Assembly (NCBI RefSeq): GCF_040049255.1
Contig: NZ_JBDZDR010000003.1
Coordinates: 372,001 to 436,000 of the forward strand
Reading direction: 5' to 3'
Length of the DNA: 64,000 bases
Source: Pseudaminobacter sp040049255
Lineage (GTDB): Bacteria; Pseudomonadota; Alphaproteobacteria; Rhizobiales; Rhizobiaceae
This document shows positions 1 through 8,657 of this stretch, in pieces. The position numbers were made by a program, and so were the translations under genes. Numbering within the stretch: the stretch's first letter is position 1; every line of letters begins with the position of its first letter. The notes under the pieces were generated by a model. That model was not told the DNA's origin. It did not search any database and worked only from the letters and a program-made list of their open reading frames with translations.

Positions 1-1157
1 CTGCGCGCACCCTTGCCGGCGCGCTCCAGCGCCAGCGCCCGACGCGCCATGGTGAGCGCCACGGTCAGCACCACGCACAGCAGCGCCGACAGGCAGGCGA
101 GAATGAGACTTGTGGCGGCGGCCCGGCGCACCGTGGTTTCGCCGGCGAGGCGGGCGAGATCGGCCTCGAGCCCCGACAGGACCGTCGCCAGCATCGGCCC
201 GGCGACGAAGGCGAGGGTGATGGCGATCAGCGCGACGTCGAATGCGGTCTCGCCACGGCTTGCCGGAATATAGCGCCGCGAAGCCACGGAAAGGTTTGCG
301 TCGCCGGTGACATTGGCGCCCAGCCGCGCCAGCGCCACCACCACCGCCATGGTGAGCAGGATCTGCAGTGCCGTCAGCGCCACGGCGCGGGCCGGGTCGA
401 AGTCGAAGCGCAGCGACTGGTAGATCGCGACCTCCAGCGTCGAGGCACGCGGCCCGCCGCCCAGCGTCAGCACGATGGTGAAGGAGGTGATGCAGAGCAT
501 GAAGACGAGACCCGCCACGCCTGGCAGGCTGGCGCGCAGCGCAGGCCACTCGATCAGCCGGAAGCCGGCGCGCGCGCCCATGCCAAGCTGGCTCGCCAGC
601 CGCCACTGGTCGGCGGGCACGGTGTTGAGTGCCTCTAGAAACAACCGGGTTGCGAGCGGCAGGTTGAAGAACACATGCGCGACCAGGATGCCCGACAGGC
701 CGTAGATGCCCGGCCAGTCCCCGCCCGAGATCCTTGCCAGCGGGCCGGCGAAATAGCCTGCGCGGCCATAGAGCGCGAGCACGCCCAGCGCGGCGACGAT
801 GGCCGGCAGCGCCAGCGGTACGGCAAAGAGCCTGAGGATCAGGCCGCGGCCCGGGAAAGCCGGATGCCGCGACAGGGCGCGGGCGACGAAAATCGCCGGC
901 ACCACGGAGAGCAAGGTCGACAGCATCGCCTGCCACACGGTGAAGCGGGCGACACGGAACAGATAACCGTCGAAGGCGGCAATCGCGCCCGACAGGTCTT
1001 CGACGCCCTCGAGCACCAACCCCGCAAAGGCGCCGCCGATGAGCACGGCAATGGCAGCCAGCGCGACAACGCCGGCCACGATGCGCCCATCCCTCCCCCT
1101 CGAGGGGAGGGTCCGGCCGAAGGCCGACGGTGGGGTCGTTGCGGCCGTGCTCGACAT
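1..1157 (-). CDS. thiP: Thiamine ABC transporter permease ThiP (partial, C-terminus beyond window)
   Basis: Inner-membrane permease of the thiamine/TPP importer ThiBPQ. About 385 residues are visible, against roughly 540 for the family. The frame stays open to the window edge, so the C-terminal part is missing. It contains many hydrophobic segments and an EAA-type loop, EWPALRASLPGVAG, where the ATPase would dock. It lies 92 bp downstream of thiB on the same strand, under the same TPP riboswitch. Oddity: the only ATG in frame (at 1157) sits inside a palindromic repeat, so about 22 N-terminal codons (MSSTAATTPPSAFGRTLPSR and following) are repeat-derived. The recognisable permease begins at IVAGVVALAAIAVLIGGAF. 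A GTG just inside that stretch is an alternative start. The family call is firm; the start is not. Confidence 0.88.
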   Translation of the reverse strand, partial: MSSTAATTPPSAFGRTLPSRGRDGRIVAGVVALAAIAVLIGGAFAGLVLEGVEDLSGAIAAFDGYLFRVARFTVWQAMLSTLLSVVPAIFVARALSRHPAFPGRGLILRLFAVPLALPAIVAALGVLALYGRAGYFAGPLARISGGDWPGIYGLSGILVAHVFFNLPLATRLFLEALNTVPADQWRLASQLGMGARAGFRLIEWPALRASLPGVAGLVFMLCITSFTIVLTLGGGPRASTLEVAIYQSLRFDFDPARAVALTALQILLTMAVVVALARLGANVTGDANLSVASRRYIPASRGETAFDVALIAITLAFVAGPMLATVLSGLEADLARLAGETTVRRAAATSLILACLSALLCVVLTVALTMARRALALERAGKGAR

Positions 1158-1231
1158 TTGATCGCGCCCCGCTCTGCCTCCGGCGCCCCCCTCCGTCGTC
1201 TGCGGCGACACCTCCCCCTCAAGGGGGGAGG
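1091..1231. repeat. Palindromic intergenic repeat overlapping the thiP start
   Basis: A composite repeat bounded by two GC-rich palindromes. The left one is CCCTCCCC-CTCGA-GGGGAGGG (1091-1111), followed by the small hairpin CGGCC-GAA-GGCCG. The right one is CCTCCCCCTCAAGGGGGGAGG (1211-1231). This is the style of short dispersed palindromic element common between genes in Mesorhizobium-type genomes. Its left part is read as the first codons of thiP. The family name and copy number cannot be judged from one window. Confidence 0.7.
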
Positions 1232-1249
1232 CTATGTTGCGGCTCTCGC

Positions 1250-2251
1250 TCACTCGCTCATCACGCCCAGCCACTCGTCCACCCATGCCTTGCGGTTGGC
1301 GGCGACTTCGTCGGAACCGATGGCAAGCGTCTTGGCCGGCCGGACGAGCTTGTCGAAGGCGGGGTCGAGCGGCTTGTCGGTCTTGCCGGCCGGGAACATC
1401 CAGTTGGTCTCGGGGATGGCGTCCTGGAAGCCGGGGCCGGTCATGAATTCCATGAATTTCTTGGCCAGCGGGTTCTTCTCGCCGGTGGTGGTGATGCCCG
1501 CCACTTCCACCTGCAGGTAGTGCCCCTCTTCGAAGGCGGCCGCCTGGTACTTGTCGGTCTTCTCCGCCACCATGTGATAGGCGGGCGAGGTGGTGTAGGA
1601 GAGCACCATCGGCGCCTCGCCCTTGGTGAACAGGCCGTAGGATTCGCTCCAGCCCGGCGTGACCGTCAGCACGCGCTTCTTCAGCTTGGCCCAGGCTTCC
1701 GGCGCCTGGTCGCCATAGACCGCCTTCACCCAGAGCAGCAGGCCGAGCCCCGGCGTGGAAGTGCGCGGGTCCTGGATGGCGATCTTCTCGGCCGGGTCTC
1801 CGTCCACCAGTTCCTTCAGGCTCTTGGGCGGGTTCTTCAGCGTCTCGGTGTTGTAGATGACGGCGAAGTAGCCGTAGTCGAAGGGCACGAAGGTGTCGTC
1901 GCTCCAGCCGCCCGGAACGTTCACCTGGGCAAGGTCGATGCCGGAGGGCGCGAACAGGCCGGTCGCCTTGGCTTCTGCCGTCAGGTTGGTGTCGAGGCCG
2001 AGCACGATATCGGCCTTGGTCGAGCTCCCCTCGAGCTTGACGCGGTTGAGCAGTGCGACGCCATCCGCCACCGAGACGAAATCGACTTCGCAGCCGCATT
2101 CGGCCTCGAAAGCCTTCTTCACCTGCGGGCCGGGGCCCCATTCGGAGGTGAAGCTTTCATAGGTGTAGACGGTCAGCTTGTCGGCGGCCAGCGCCGGCAG
2201 GGCGGCCGTAACGGCCAGGGTCGAGACAAATGAGAAAAGCAGCGTGCGCAT
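1250..2251 (-). CDS. thiB: Thiamine ABC transporter substrate-binding protein
   Basis: Periplasmic thiamine/TPP-binding protein of 333 residues that delivers substrate to ThiPQ. A cleavable signal peptide (MRTLLFSFVSTLAVTAALPALAA) is followed by the mature start DKLTVYTYESF, typical of ThiB. Family features include the internal stretch GLDTNLTAEAKATGLFAP and a C-terminal region ending in WVDEWLGVMSE. The ATG at 2251 is chosen because AAGGAGG lies 6 bases upstream; an in-frame ATG 15 bases further up lacks this. It is first in the operon with thiP and preceded by a TPP riboswitch, so its supply is predicted to fall when intracellular TPP is high. Confidence 0.95.
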   Translation of the reverse strand: MRTLLFSFVSTLAVTAALPALAADKLTVYTYESFTSEWGPGPQVKKAFEAECGCEVDFVSVADGVALLNRVKLEGSSTKADIVLGLDTNLTAEAKATGLFAPSGIDLAQVNVPGGWSDDTFVPFDYGYFAVIYNTETLKNPPKSLKELVDGDPAEKIAIQDPRTSTPGLGLLLWVKAVYGDQAPEAWAKLKKRVLTVTPGWSESYGLFTKGEAPMVLSYTTSPAYHMVAEKTDKYQAAAFEEGHYLQVEVAGITTTGEKNPLAKKFMEFMTGPGFQDAIPETNWMFPAGKTDKPLDPAFDKLVRPAKTLAIGSDEVAANRKAWVDEWLGVMSE

Positions 2252-2310
2252 CGGCGCCTCCTTCATCCAAAAGTTGAAAGGGAATTGAGGCGTCGGGCTT
2301 CCGATGCATC

Positions 2311-2413
2311 TAATCCCTCCGCCGGTACAAACCGGATCAGGTTCAGCGGGTTGGCCAGGTTTCCCCCTTGCCTCTCAGCCGAATCGCGGAAATTGCGTTC
2401 GGCACCCCGTTAG
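2311..2413 (-). promoter_or_regulatory. TPP riboswitch (THI box) of thiBP
   Basis: Read on the minus strand, the sequence has the THI-box landmarks in order: ACGGGGTGCC, then GGCTGAGAGGC, then GCTGAACCTGATC, then a closing TACCGGCGGAGGGA. These are the conserved pyrophosphate- and pyrimidine-binding parts of the TPP aptamer. It ends about 60 nt before the thiB start, leaving room for an expression platform that could hide the strong thiB Shine-Dalgarno. The divergent thiamine pyrophosphokinase gene is on the other strand and is not preceded by the aptamer in its own orientation. Confidence 0.95.
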
Positions 2414-2530
2414 AGCGTCACGAGACATAGGCCGAAGCGTCCGGGCACGCAAGGCCACGCCTCGTTACTGCCTAAAGACGCGAAACCCGGCCTTCCGTTC
2501 CAAGGGCTGCGCGTGATAGAGCGGGCCACC

Positions 2531-3175
2531 ATGAGCCGATTTTTCATCCTGCTCGGCGGCGAGCTCGTTCACACGCCGCGCATTGTCGCCCAGGCGGCGG
2601 GAAGCCGCGTCATCGCAGCCGATTCCGGCATCCGCCATGCCGAGATGCTTGGCGTGACGCCCGAGCTTTGGGTCGGCGACTTCGATTCCGTTCGTGCGGA
2701 TCTCACCGATCGCTATGCCGGCGTGCCCCGCCGCGTGTTCCCGTCCGAAAAGGCCATGACCGACGGCGAACTGGCGGTGGCCGCCGCGCTTGAAGCGGGG
2801 GCCACCTCGCTGGTGCTTGCCGGCGCTTTCGGCGGCCCGCGCTCGGACCACGGCTTCCTTCACCTGGCGCTGGCCATGCGGCTGGCCGAGGCCGGCACAA
2901 CAGTGCTGCTCACCAGCGGCGCGCAGGAGGGGCACCCGCTTTTGCCGGGAACCACCAGTTTCGACTATGCCGACGGGACGCTGTTTTCGATCCTGGCCTT
3001 TTCCGACCTTTCGGGGCTCAGCGAGGCCGGCGCGAAGTGGCCTCTCGACCGTGTCGAGGTGCCGTTCGGCTCCTCGCTCACCCTTTCCAACGAGGTGAAG
3101 GGCAGCTTGCGCATCTCGCTCGAACGCGGCCGCGCAATGCTTCTCGCTCACCCCAGTCCCCTACCGGAACACTGA
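2531..3175 (+). CDS. Thiamine pyrophosphokinase
   Basis: Transfers pyrophosphate from ATP to thiamine, making TPP directly from imported thiamine. This is a sensible neighbour for the divergent thiamine importer. At 214 residues it has normal family length. The N-terminal catalytic domain carries ADSGIRHAEMLG, the signature VGDFDS, and EKAMTDGELAV; these acidic residues bind Mg-ATP in the family. The C-terminal beta domain runs from about residue 125. The start MSRFFILLGG at 2531 is preferred over an upstream in-frame ATG at 2513. Only 7 bp separate it from the following ABC-F gene, so the two are probably co-transcribed. No riboswitch is visible on this strand. Confidence 0.92.
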   Translation: MSRFFILLGGELVHTPRIVAQAAGSRVIAADSGIRHAEMLGVTPELWVGDFDSVRADLTDRYAGVPRRVFPSEKAMTDGELAVAAALEAGATSLVLAGAFGGPRSDHGFLHLALAMRLAEAGTTVLLTSGAQEGHPLLPGTTSFDYADGTLFSILAFSDLSGLSEAGAKWPLDRVEVPFGSSLTLSNEVKGSLRISLERGRAMLLAHPSPLPEH

Positions 3176-3182
3176 ACACGAC

Positions 3183-4997
3183 ATGGCGCCTCCGCTTCTC
3201 AATCTCGACGGCATCAAACTGACCTTCGGTGGCACGCCGCTGCTCGACGGCGCGGCGCTTTCGGCTTCCGCCGGCGACCGCATCGCGCTGGTCGGCCGCA
3301 ACGGTTCCGGCAAGTCGACGCTGCTGAAGATCGCCGCCGGCATGGTCGACCCGCAGGACGGCGAAGTGTTCCGGCAGCCCTCGGCCACCATCCGCTACCT
3401 GCCACAGGTGCCGGACATGGACGGCTTTGCCACCGTGCGCGCCTATGTCGAGGCCGGCCTCGGACCAGCCGACGATCCCTACCGCGCCACCTATCTGCTC
3501 GAACATCTCGGGCTGACCGGAGACGAGCGTCCGGACGATCTTTCCGGCGGCGAGGCGCGCCGCGCAGCACTTGCGCGCGTCATGGCGCCTGAGCCGGACA
3601 TCCTGCTGCTGGACGAGCCGACCAACCATCTCGACCTGAAAACCATCGAATGGCTGGAAGACGAGCTTGTCCGCTCCTCCTCGGCGCTGATCGTGATCTC
3701 GCACGATCGCCGCTTCCTGGAGCGTGTCTCCAAGGCCACCGTCTGGCTCGATCGCGGCCAGACGAAGCGGCTGGAGAAGGGTTTTGCCCATTTCGAGGAA
3801 TGGCGCGACACGATCCTGGAGGAAGAAGAGCGCGAGCAACACAAGCTCGGCCGCCAGATCGTGCGCGAGGAGCACTGGCTGCGCTATGGCGTCACCGCGC
3901 GGCGCAAGCGCAACATGCGCCGGCTGGGCGAGTTGCAGGACATGCGCCAGCGCTTCCGCAACCATCGCGGCGCGGAAGGCACGGCCACGATGGTGGCCAG
4001 TGACGCGTCCGAATCCGGCAAGCTGGTCATTGAAGCCAAGAACATCTCCAAGAGCTTCGGCGACCTCACCGTGGTGAAGGATTTCTCCACGCGCATCCAG
4101 CGCGGCGACCGCATCGGCCTGGTGGGACCGAACGGCGCCGGCAAGACGACGCTGCTTAAGATGCTGACCGGCGAGCTTGCGCCCGACACCGGCAAGGTGC
4201 GGCTGGGCACCAATCTGGAAATCGCCACGCTGGACCAGAAGCGCGAAGCGGTCGACCCGCAGGAGACGCTGGCGCACTACCTGACCGATGGCCGCGGCGA
4301 AAGCCTCGTCATCAATGGCGAGCAGCGTCACGTCGTCTCCTACATGAAGGACTTCCTGTTCAAGCCCGAGCAGGCGCGCACGCCGGTGCGCGAGCTTTCC
4401 GGCGGTGAGCGGGCACGGCTCTTGCTCGCGCGCGTGCTGGCGCGGCCGGCCAACCTTCTGGTCCTCGACGAGCCGACCAACGACCTCGACATGGAAACGC
4501 TGGAGCTCTTGCAGGAGCTGGTTGCCGGCTTTCCCGGCACCGTCATCCTCGTCAGCCACGACCGCGACTTCCTCGACCGCACGGTCACCAGCGTGATCGC
4601 CCCGGAGGGCGACGGGCGCTGGCTGGAATATGCCGGCGGCTATTCCGACATGCTGGCCCAGCGCGGCGGCACGCGGCTGAACGACCGCCGTGACGCCCGC
4701 AAGCAGTCGGCTGAAGCGCCGCGCGCGGATGCCGCGCAGGCCGCGCCGAAGGCTCCCGCGAAAAAGCTGTCGTTCAAGCAGAAATTCGCGCTGGAAAACC
4801 TGCCCTCGAAGATGGCGGCGGTTTCGGCCTCAATCGCCGAGCTGGAAAACCACATCGCCGACCCGGCCTTCTACGAGCGCGACCCGAAGGGTTTCCAGAA
4901 AACCATCGCCGCCCTCGACAAGGAGCGTGCCACGTTGGTGGCCATGGAGGAGGAGTGGCTGGAACTGGAAATGCTGCGCGAGGAACTGGAGGGGTGA
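3183..4997 (+). CDS. ABC-F family ATPase, Uup-like
   Basis: Cytosolic ABC protein without membrane segments (604 residues), with two ABC domains in tandem. The first has Walker A GRNGSGKST, signature LSGGEARR and Walker B ILLLDEPTNHLD. The second has GPNGAGKTT, LSGGERARLL and LLVLDEPTNDLD. An alpha-helical linker rich in Arg/Glu joins them, and the C-terminal 60 residues form a coiled coil, as in Uup. ABC-F proteins act on the ribosome and Uup is also linked to branched DNA intermediates; which applies here is not shown by sequence. It lies 7 bp after the thiamine pyrophosphokinase gene. Confidence 0.93.
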   Translation: MAPPLLNLDGIKLTFGGTPLLDGAALSASAGDRIALVGRNGSGKSTLLKIAAGMVDPQDGEVFRQPSATIRYLPQVPDMDGFATVRAYVEAGLGPADDPYRATYLLEHLGLTGDERPDDLSGGEARRAALARVMAPEPDILLLDEPTNHLDLKTIEWLEDELVRSSSALIVISHDRRFLERVSKATVWLDRGQTKRLEKGFAHFEEWRDTILEEEEREQHKLGRQIVREEHWLRYGVTARRKRNMRRLGELQDMRQRFRNHRGAEGTATMVASDASESGKLVIEAKNISKSFGDLTVVKDFSTRIQRGDRIGLVGPNGAGKTTLLKMLTGELAPDTGKVRLGTNLEIATLDQKREAVDPQETLAHYLTDGRGESLVINGEQRHVVSYMKDFLFKPEQARTPVRELSGGERARLLLARVLARPANLLVLDEPTNDLDMETLELLQELVAGFPGTVILVSHDRDFLDRTVTSVIAPEGDGRWLEYAGGYSDMLAQRGGTRLNDRRDARKQSAEAPRADAAQAAPKAPAKKLSFKQKFALENLPSKMAAVSASIAELENHIADPAFYERDPKGFQKTIAALDKERATLVAMEEEWLELEMLREELEG

Positions 4998-5019
4998 GAC
5001 ATTCCGACCGCAGGTCGGC

Positions 5020-5043
5020 GAAAAGCCAAGGATTTGGCTTTTC
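5020..5043 (+). terminator. Hairpin after the ABC-F gene
   Basis: GAAAAGCCAA-GGAT-TTGGCTTTTC is a perfect 10-bp stem with a short T run, 23 bp after the ABC-F stop. It may end the TPK/ABC-F transcript. The surrounding 100 bp looks like repeat debris, with further short inverted segments. Confidence 0.45.
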
Positions 5044-5103
5044 GAATGCCGAACGCCCGGAGCCCTAGCGAAGGGCAGGGGAGCGACGTCTGCTCGACCC
5101 GGA

Positions 5104-5137
5104 TAAAAAAACGGCCCCGCAAGGGGCCGTCTCTCTT
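5104..5137. terminator. Intrinsic terminator, mainly minus strand
   Basis: ACGGCCCC-GCAA-GGGGCCGT (5111-5130) is a perfect 8-bp stem. On the minus strand it is followed by seven T residues, so it terminates the convergent gene that ends at 5156. On the plus strand the tail is a weaker CTCTCTTT. Confidence 0.85.
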
Positions 5138-5155
5138 TGTCTAGCGCGTCATATC

Positions 5156-6778
5156 TCAGCCGTTGCTGTTGCCGGTGGCGGCCTGCCAGGCCTTCATCGC
5201 TTCGTCGAACACCTTCTGGCCGGGGAGGCCCTTTTCCATGGTGAACAGGGCGCGGCGACCGGATTTGTAGATGATCGGCACGTCGATCCAGCTCTGGCGG
5301 CGCAGCAGCGTCATGTTGGCTTCCGTCTCCGGCTTGCCGTCGTTGAGCGCGATGAGGAAGAAGCCGTCGGCGATCTTGGCCGGAATGCCGATAAGCGGGC
5401 TGCCGGCTTCCTGCTCGGAACCCTTCATCGACACGCGCAGCACATTCTCGATGCCGCCACCCTCGAAGCTCGGCGGTGTCAGGAAGATCACCTCGATGAT
5501 GTGGCTGGCCGGCAGGGTTGCGTCCGCGTTGCGGCGGATGGTCATGCGCAGTTGCAGGTCCTTGCCCGGAATGGTCGCTTCGGCGCGGACGGCAGGCTCC
5601 GGCGGCAGGTCGCCCCCGGGGGATTCCTGCACGACCGACCAGACGATGTTGCCGGGCTCGGCCGAGCCCTGGGCGACGCTGGTGCGCTCCTCGTAGAATA
5701 TCGCGCGCTGGCCGACGGCGACGCCGGGCTGCGCGGCTGGCGTGCTGCCAGCGGCGGGAGCGGTCGTGCCCGTGGGTGCCGGCGCGATGGCGGTGCCTGC
5801 GTCCTGCGGCGGCTGGGTGGCCGCGGCAACGGAAGTGCCTTCGCCGATTGCTGCCGTGCCGCCGGCAGGGCCTGCGTCGATCTCCGTGCCGTTGGCATTC
5901 AGCCGCTGCGTGAATTTGGGTTCGGCCCCGGGTTCGCCAGCCGCCTGGGCAGGCTGCGCCGTCTCGGGCTCGCCGCTTGGCGCTGCCGGTTCTGTCTCGG
6001 CTGAAGGAGCAGGCGCCGCGGCCTCCTGCCCAGTGGGCCCCGTGTCGGATGACTTGCCGCCGAAAAGAGCGTAGCCGCCGCCTGCGACGACGACCAGCCC
6101 GACGGCTGCCGCTGCTGCGATCGTGATCAGCCGGCGCTTGTCGCGTCCGCCTTCCGCCTCCGCCACATCGGCGAATTCATCATCATCATCGCTTTCATCG
6201 CTGACGGGGGGATAAAACCCGCGCTTTGCCGGCTCCGCGCTCTCGGGCTCAGCCGGCGCCGCGCTCTCCGGCTTGGCAAAGCGGGGCGGCATGGCGGCCG
6301 GAGCGGTTGCAGGCTCGGCCTTTGCCGGCTCTGGCAGGCCAGCGGTTGGCTGCGCGGCTGCCTCGGTTTTTGGCACGGCAACCGGTTTGGGTGCTGGTGT
6401 TTCAGCCACGGGCGCCATGGGCCGCGGCCGCGGGCGGGCCTGCACGGGCTCGTCGCGCGCGGCCTGCGGGCGCGTGGGCTCCAACGGGGCGCTCTTCCGG
6501 CTCTCGATCGAGGCGAAGACGCTGTCCAACTCGTCCAGGGGATCGTCGCTGATCTTGGGGCGGGCGTGGTCCGAATAGTCCTTCTCGATCGTCGCGATGG
6601 CATCTTCCAGCGCACGCTTCTGGCGGTCCACGACAGCTTGCGGCGGCGGCGGGTTGATCGCCGCCAGCTTGGCGTCAATGGTCGCACGGGCCTTGTCGTA
6701 GACCTTCTGCCGCAAGGCGGGCGTCGGATCGGTCAACCCGTCCAGCGTCTTCTTCAGAACCGCAACGAAATCTGCCAT
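5156..6778 (-). CDS. Conserved membrane-anchored protein of unknown function upstream of the terminator shared with ABC-F
   Basis: A 540-residue protein I cannot assign to a named family. Residues 1-95 form a helical, charged cytosolic domain (MADFVAVLKKTLDGLTDPTP at the start). Residues 96-190 are a Pro/Ala/Glu-rich linker. An acidic patch (ESDDDDEFADVAEAEGG) precedes one membrane segment at about 216-240 (LITIAAAAAVGLVVVAGG). A second Pro/Ala-rich linker follows, then a C-terminal domain of roughly 190 residues that would be periplasmic. The start at 6778 has AGAAG just upstream; an in-frame ATG 60 bases earlier has no such site. It lies 63 bp downstream of purA on the same strand and may be co-transcribed. 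The architecture resembles envelope scaffold proteins, but no enzymatic motif is visible. Confidence 0.8.
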   Translation of the reverse strand: MADFVAVLKKTLDGLTDPTPALRQKVYDKARATIDAKLAAINPPPPQAVVDRQKRALEDAIATIEKDYSDHARPKISDDPLDELDSVFASIESRKSAPLEPTRPQAARDEPVQARPRPRPMAPVAETPAPKPVAVPKTEAAAQPTAGLPEPAKAEPATAPAAMPPRFAKPESAAPAEPESAEPAKRGFYPPVSDESDDDDEFADVAEAEGGRDKRRLITIAAAAAVGLVVVAGGGYALFGGKSSDTGPTGQEAAAPAPSAETEPAAPSGEPETAQPAQAAGEPGAEPKFTQRLNANGTEIDAGPAGGTAAIGEGTSVAAATQPPQDAGTAIAPAPTGTTAPAAGSTPAAQPGVAVGQRAIFYEERTSVAQGSAEPGNIVWSVVQESPGGDLPPEPAVRAEATIPGKDLQLRMTIRRNADATLPASHIIEVIFLTPPSFEGGGIENVLRVSMKGSEQEAGSPLIGIPAKIADGFFLIALNDGKPETEANMTLLRRQSWIDVPIIYKSGRRALFTMEKGLPGQKVFDEAMKAWQAATGNSNG

Positions 6779-6841
6779 GCTTCTTTCGACCTGTAGGTTT
6801 CCATCCCGGCCGGCTTTGCTCCGGCCGGGAATGGGCAAAAA

Positions 6842-8140
6842 CTAGTCTTGAAACGGATCGGTCACAAGTATGGTGTCGTCCCGCTCGGGGCTGGTCGACA
6901 GCAGCGCCACCGGCGCTCCGATCAGTTCCTCGATGTGGCGCACATACTTGACCGCCTGGGCCGGAAGGTCGTTCCAGCTGCGCGCGCCCTTGGTCGTGCC
7001 CTTCCAGCCTTCCAGCGTCTCGTAGACCGGCTCCACGCGCGCCTGCGCGCCCTGGCTCGCCGGCAGGTAGTCGATCAGTTCGCCGTCGAGCATGTAGCCG
7101 GTGCAGACCTTGATCTCGTCGAGGCCGTCGAGCACGTCAAGCTTGGTGAGCGCGATGCCCTTGATGCCGTTGACGGCGACCGCCTGGCGCACCAGCACCG
7201 CGTCGAACCAGCCGCAGCGCCGCTTGCGCCCCGTCACCACGCCGAACTCATGGCCCTTGGTGCCGAGGAACTCGCCGATTTCGTTCTGCTGCTCGGTCGG
7301 GAAGGGGCCTTCGCCGACGCGGGTGGTGTAGGCCTTGGTGATGCCGAGCACATAGTCGATGGCGCTTGGCCCCATGCCCGAGCCGGGTGCTGCCTGGCCG
7401 GCCACGGTGTTGGAGGAGGTAACGAAGGGGTAGGTGCCGTGGTCGATGTCGAGCAGCGTGCCCTGCGCGCCTTCGAACAGGATGCGCTCGCCGGCGCGGC
7501 GGCGATCGTCCAGGATCTTCCAGACGCGGTCCATATAGGGCAGGATCTTGTCGGCGACGGAGGTCAGCTCCTGCATGATCGTCTCATGCGCCACCTCGGC
7601 ATGGCCCAGCCCGCGCCGCAGCGCATTGTGGTGCGTCAGCAGGCGGTCGACCTTTGCGGGCAATGTGTTCAAGTCTGCCAAATCCATCACGCGAATGGCG
7701 CGGCGCCCGACCTTGTCCTCATAGGCGGGGCCGATGCCCCGGCGGGTGGTGCCGATCTTGGTGCCCGAACTGGAGGCCGCGTCTTCGCGGAATCCATCGA
7801 GCTCCCGGTGGAGCGACAGGATAAGCGAGGTGTTTTCGGCTATTTTCAGGCAATCAGGCGTCACCTCGACGCCTTGTTCACGCAGCTTGTCGGCCTCAGC
7901 CACGAAGGCGTGCGGGTCGAAGACCACGCCGTTGCCGATTACGGAGAGCTTGCCGTTGCGCACGATGCCGGAGGGGAGCAGCGAAAGCTTGTAGACCTTG
8001 CTGTCGATCACCAGCGTGTGGCCGGCATTGTGCCCGCCCTGGAAGCGCACCACCACATCGGCGCGTTCCGACAGCCAGTCGACGATCTTGCCCTTGCCTT
8101 CGTCGCCCCACTGCGAGCCGACGACAACCACATTGGCCAT
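6842..8140 (-). CDS. purA: Adenylosuccinate synthetase
   Basis: Condenses IMP with aspartate using GTP to give adenylosuccinate, the first committed step to AMP. At 432 residues it is full length. The N-terminus MANVVVVGSQWGDEGKGKIV contains the GDEGKGK P-loop-like motif, and further on FQGGHNAGHT, the IMP loop with GTTRRGIGPAYEDK, and GRKRRCGWFD are all present. The start is the ATG giving MANVVVVG; 37 in-frame codons upstream are not conserved in the family. It is monocistronic or leads into the 540-residue protein downstream. Confidence 0.97.
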   Translation of the reverse strand: MANVVVVGSQWGDEGKGKIVDWLSERADVVVRFQGGHNAGHTLVIDSKVYKLSLLPSGIVRNGKLSVIGNGVVFDPHAFVAEADKLREQGVEVTPDCLKIAENTSLILSLHRELDGFREDAASSSGTKIGTTRRGIGPAYEDKVGRRAIRVMDLADLNTLPAKVDRLLTHHNALRRGLGHAEVAHETIMQELTSVADKILPYMDRVWKILDDRRRAGERILFEGAQGTLLDIDHGTYPFVTSSNTVAGQAAPGSGMGPSAIDYVLGITKAYTTRVGEGPFPTEQQNEIGEFLGTKGHEFGVVTGRKRRCGWFDAVLVRQAVAVNGIKGIALTKLDVLDGLDEIKVCTGYMLDGELIDYLPASQGAQARVEPVYETLEGWKGTTKGARSWNDLPAQAVKYVRHIEELIGAPVALLSTSPERDDTILVTDPFQD

Positions 8141-8375
8141 GACTTCATCCCTTCCATGCCGCGCGTGCGGCGCAAACGTATAGAACGACAGGCCTCTATA
8201 ATCGCAAGAAACCCGGAACGCGACCATTCTTTGGGGGTTCAGGTGCAACAATTTCGTCGCGCCCGGTGTCCTGGCGCCCTGTGGCCTTCAACATTGCGTG
8301 CTTATGACACCGCTACCAGCATAGCTGGCAGAAGGTGGTGGTAGGCTGATTGTCTGGCTTCTTGCCGGCAATTTT

Positions 8376-8389
8376 GCTATCATGATAGC
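8376..8389. promoter_or_regulatory. Palindromic operator candidate of the FitAB-like module
   Basis: GCTATCATGATAGC is a perfect 14-bp palindrome flanked by TTTT and GAAA, 16 bp before the antitoxin start. Ribbon-helix-helix antitoxins of this class repress their own promoters through such sites; binding here is inferred. Confidence 0.55.
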
Positions 8390-8405
8390 GAAATGGAGTG
8401 CGGCC

Positions 8406-8657
8406 ATGGCGCAGTTGCTGGTCAGGCAGATTGATGACGACGTGAAGCGACGCTTGCAGGAGCGGGCGGCACGCCGGGGCGTGAGCATGGAGGAGGAGGC
8501 CCGGGAGATCATCCGGGCAGCGGTGCTGACCGATCCTGGAACCGAAACTGGATTGGGCAGCCGGATCGCTGCACTCTTTCGCGATGTCCCCGACAACAAC
8601 GAACCATTGCCGAAGTTGCCCCGGCAGCCATTCAAGCCGGTCGATTTCAGCGAATGA
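8406..8657 (+). CDS. FitA-like ribbon-helix-helix antitoxin
   Basis: An 83-residue antitoxin. The N-terminus MAQLLVRQIDDDVKRRLQERA is the DNA-binding ribbon-helix-helix of the FitA/Arc type. The C-terminal tail, rich in Pro, Lys and Phe (LPKLPRQPFKPVDFSE), is the part expected to block the toxin active site. The start at 8406 matches the family N-terminus (MAQLLVR); an upstream in-frame ATG at 8382 would fall inside the palindromic operator. It overlaps the toxin start by 4 bp (ATGA), indicating translational coupling. Confidence 0.88.
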   Translation: MAQLLVRQIDDDVKRRLQERAARRGVSMEEEAREIIRAAVLTDPGTETGLGSRIAALFRDVPDNNEPLPKLPRQPFKPVDFSE

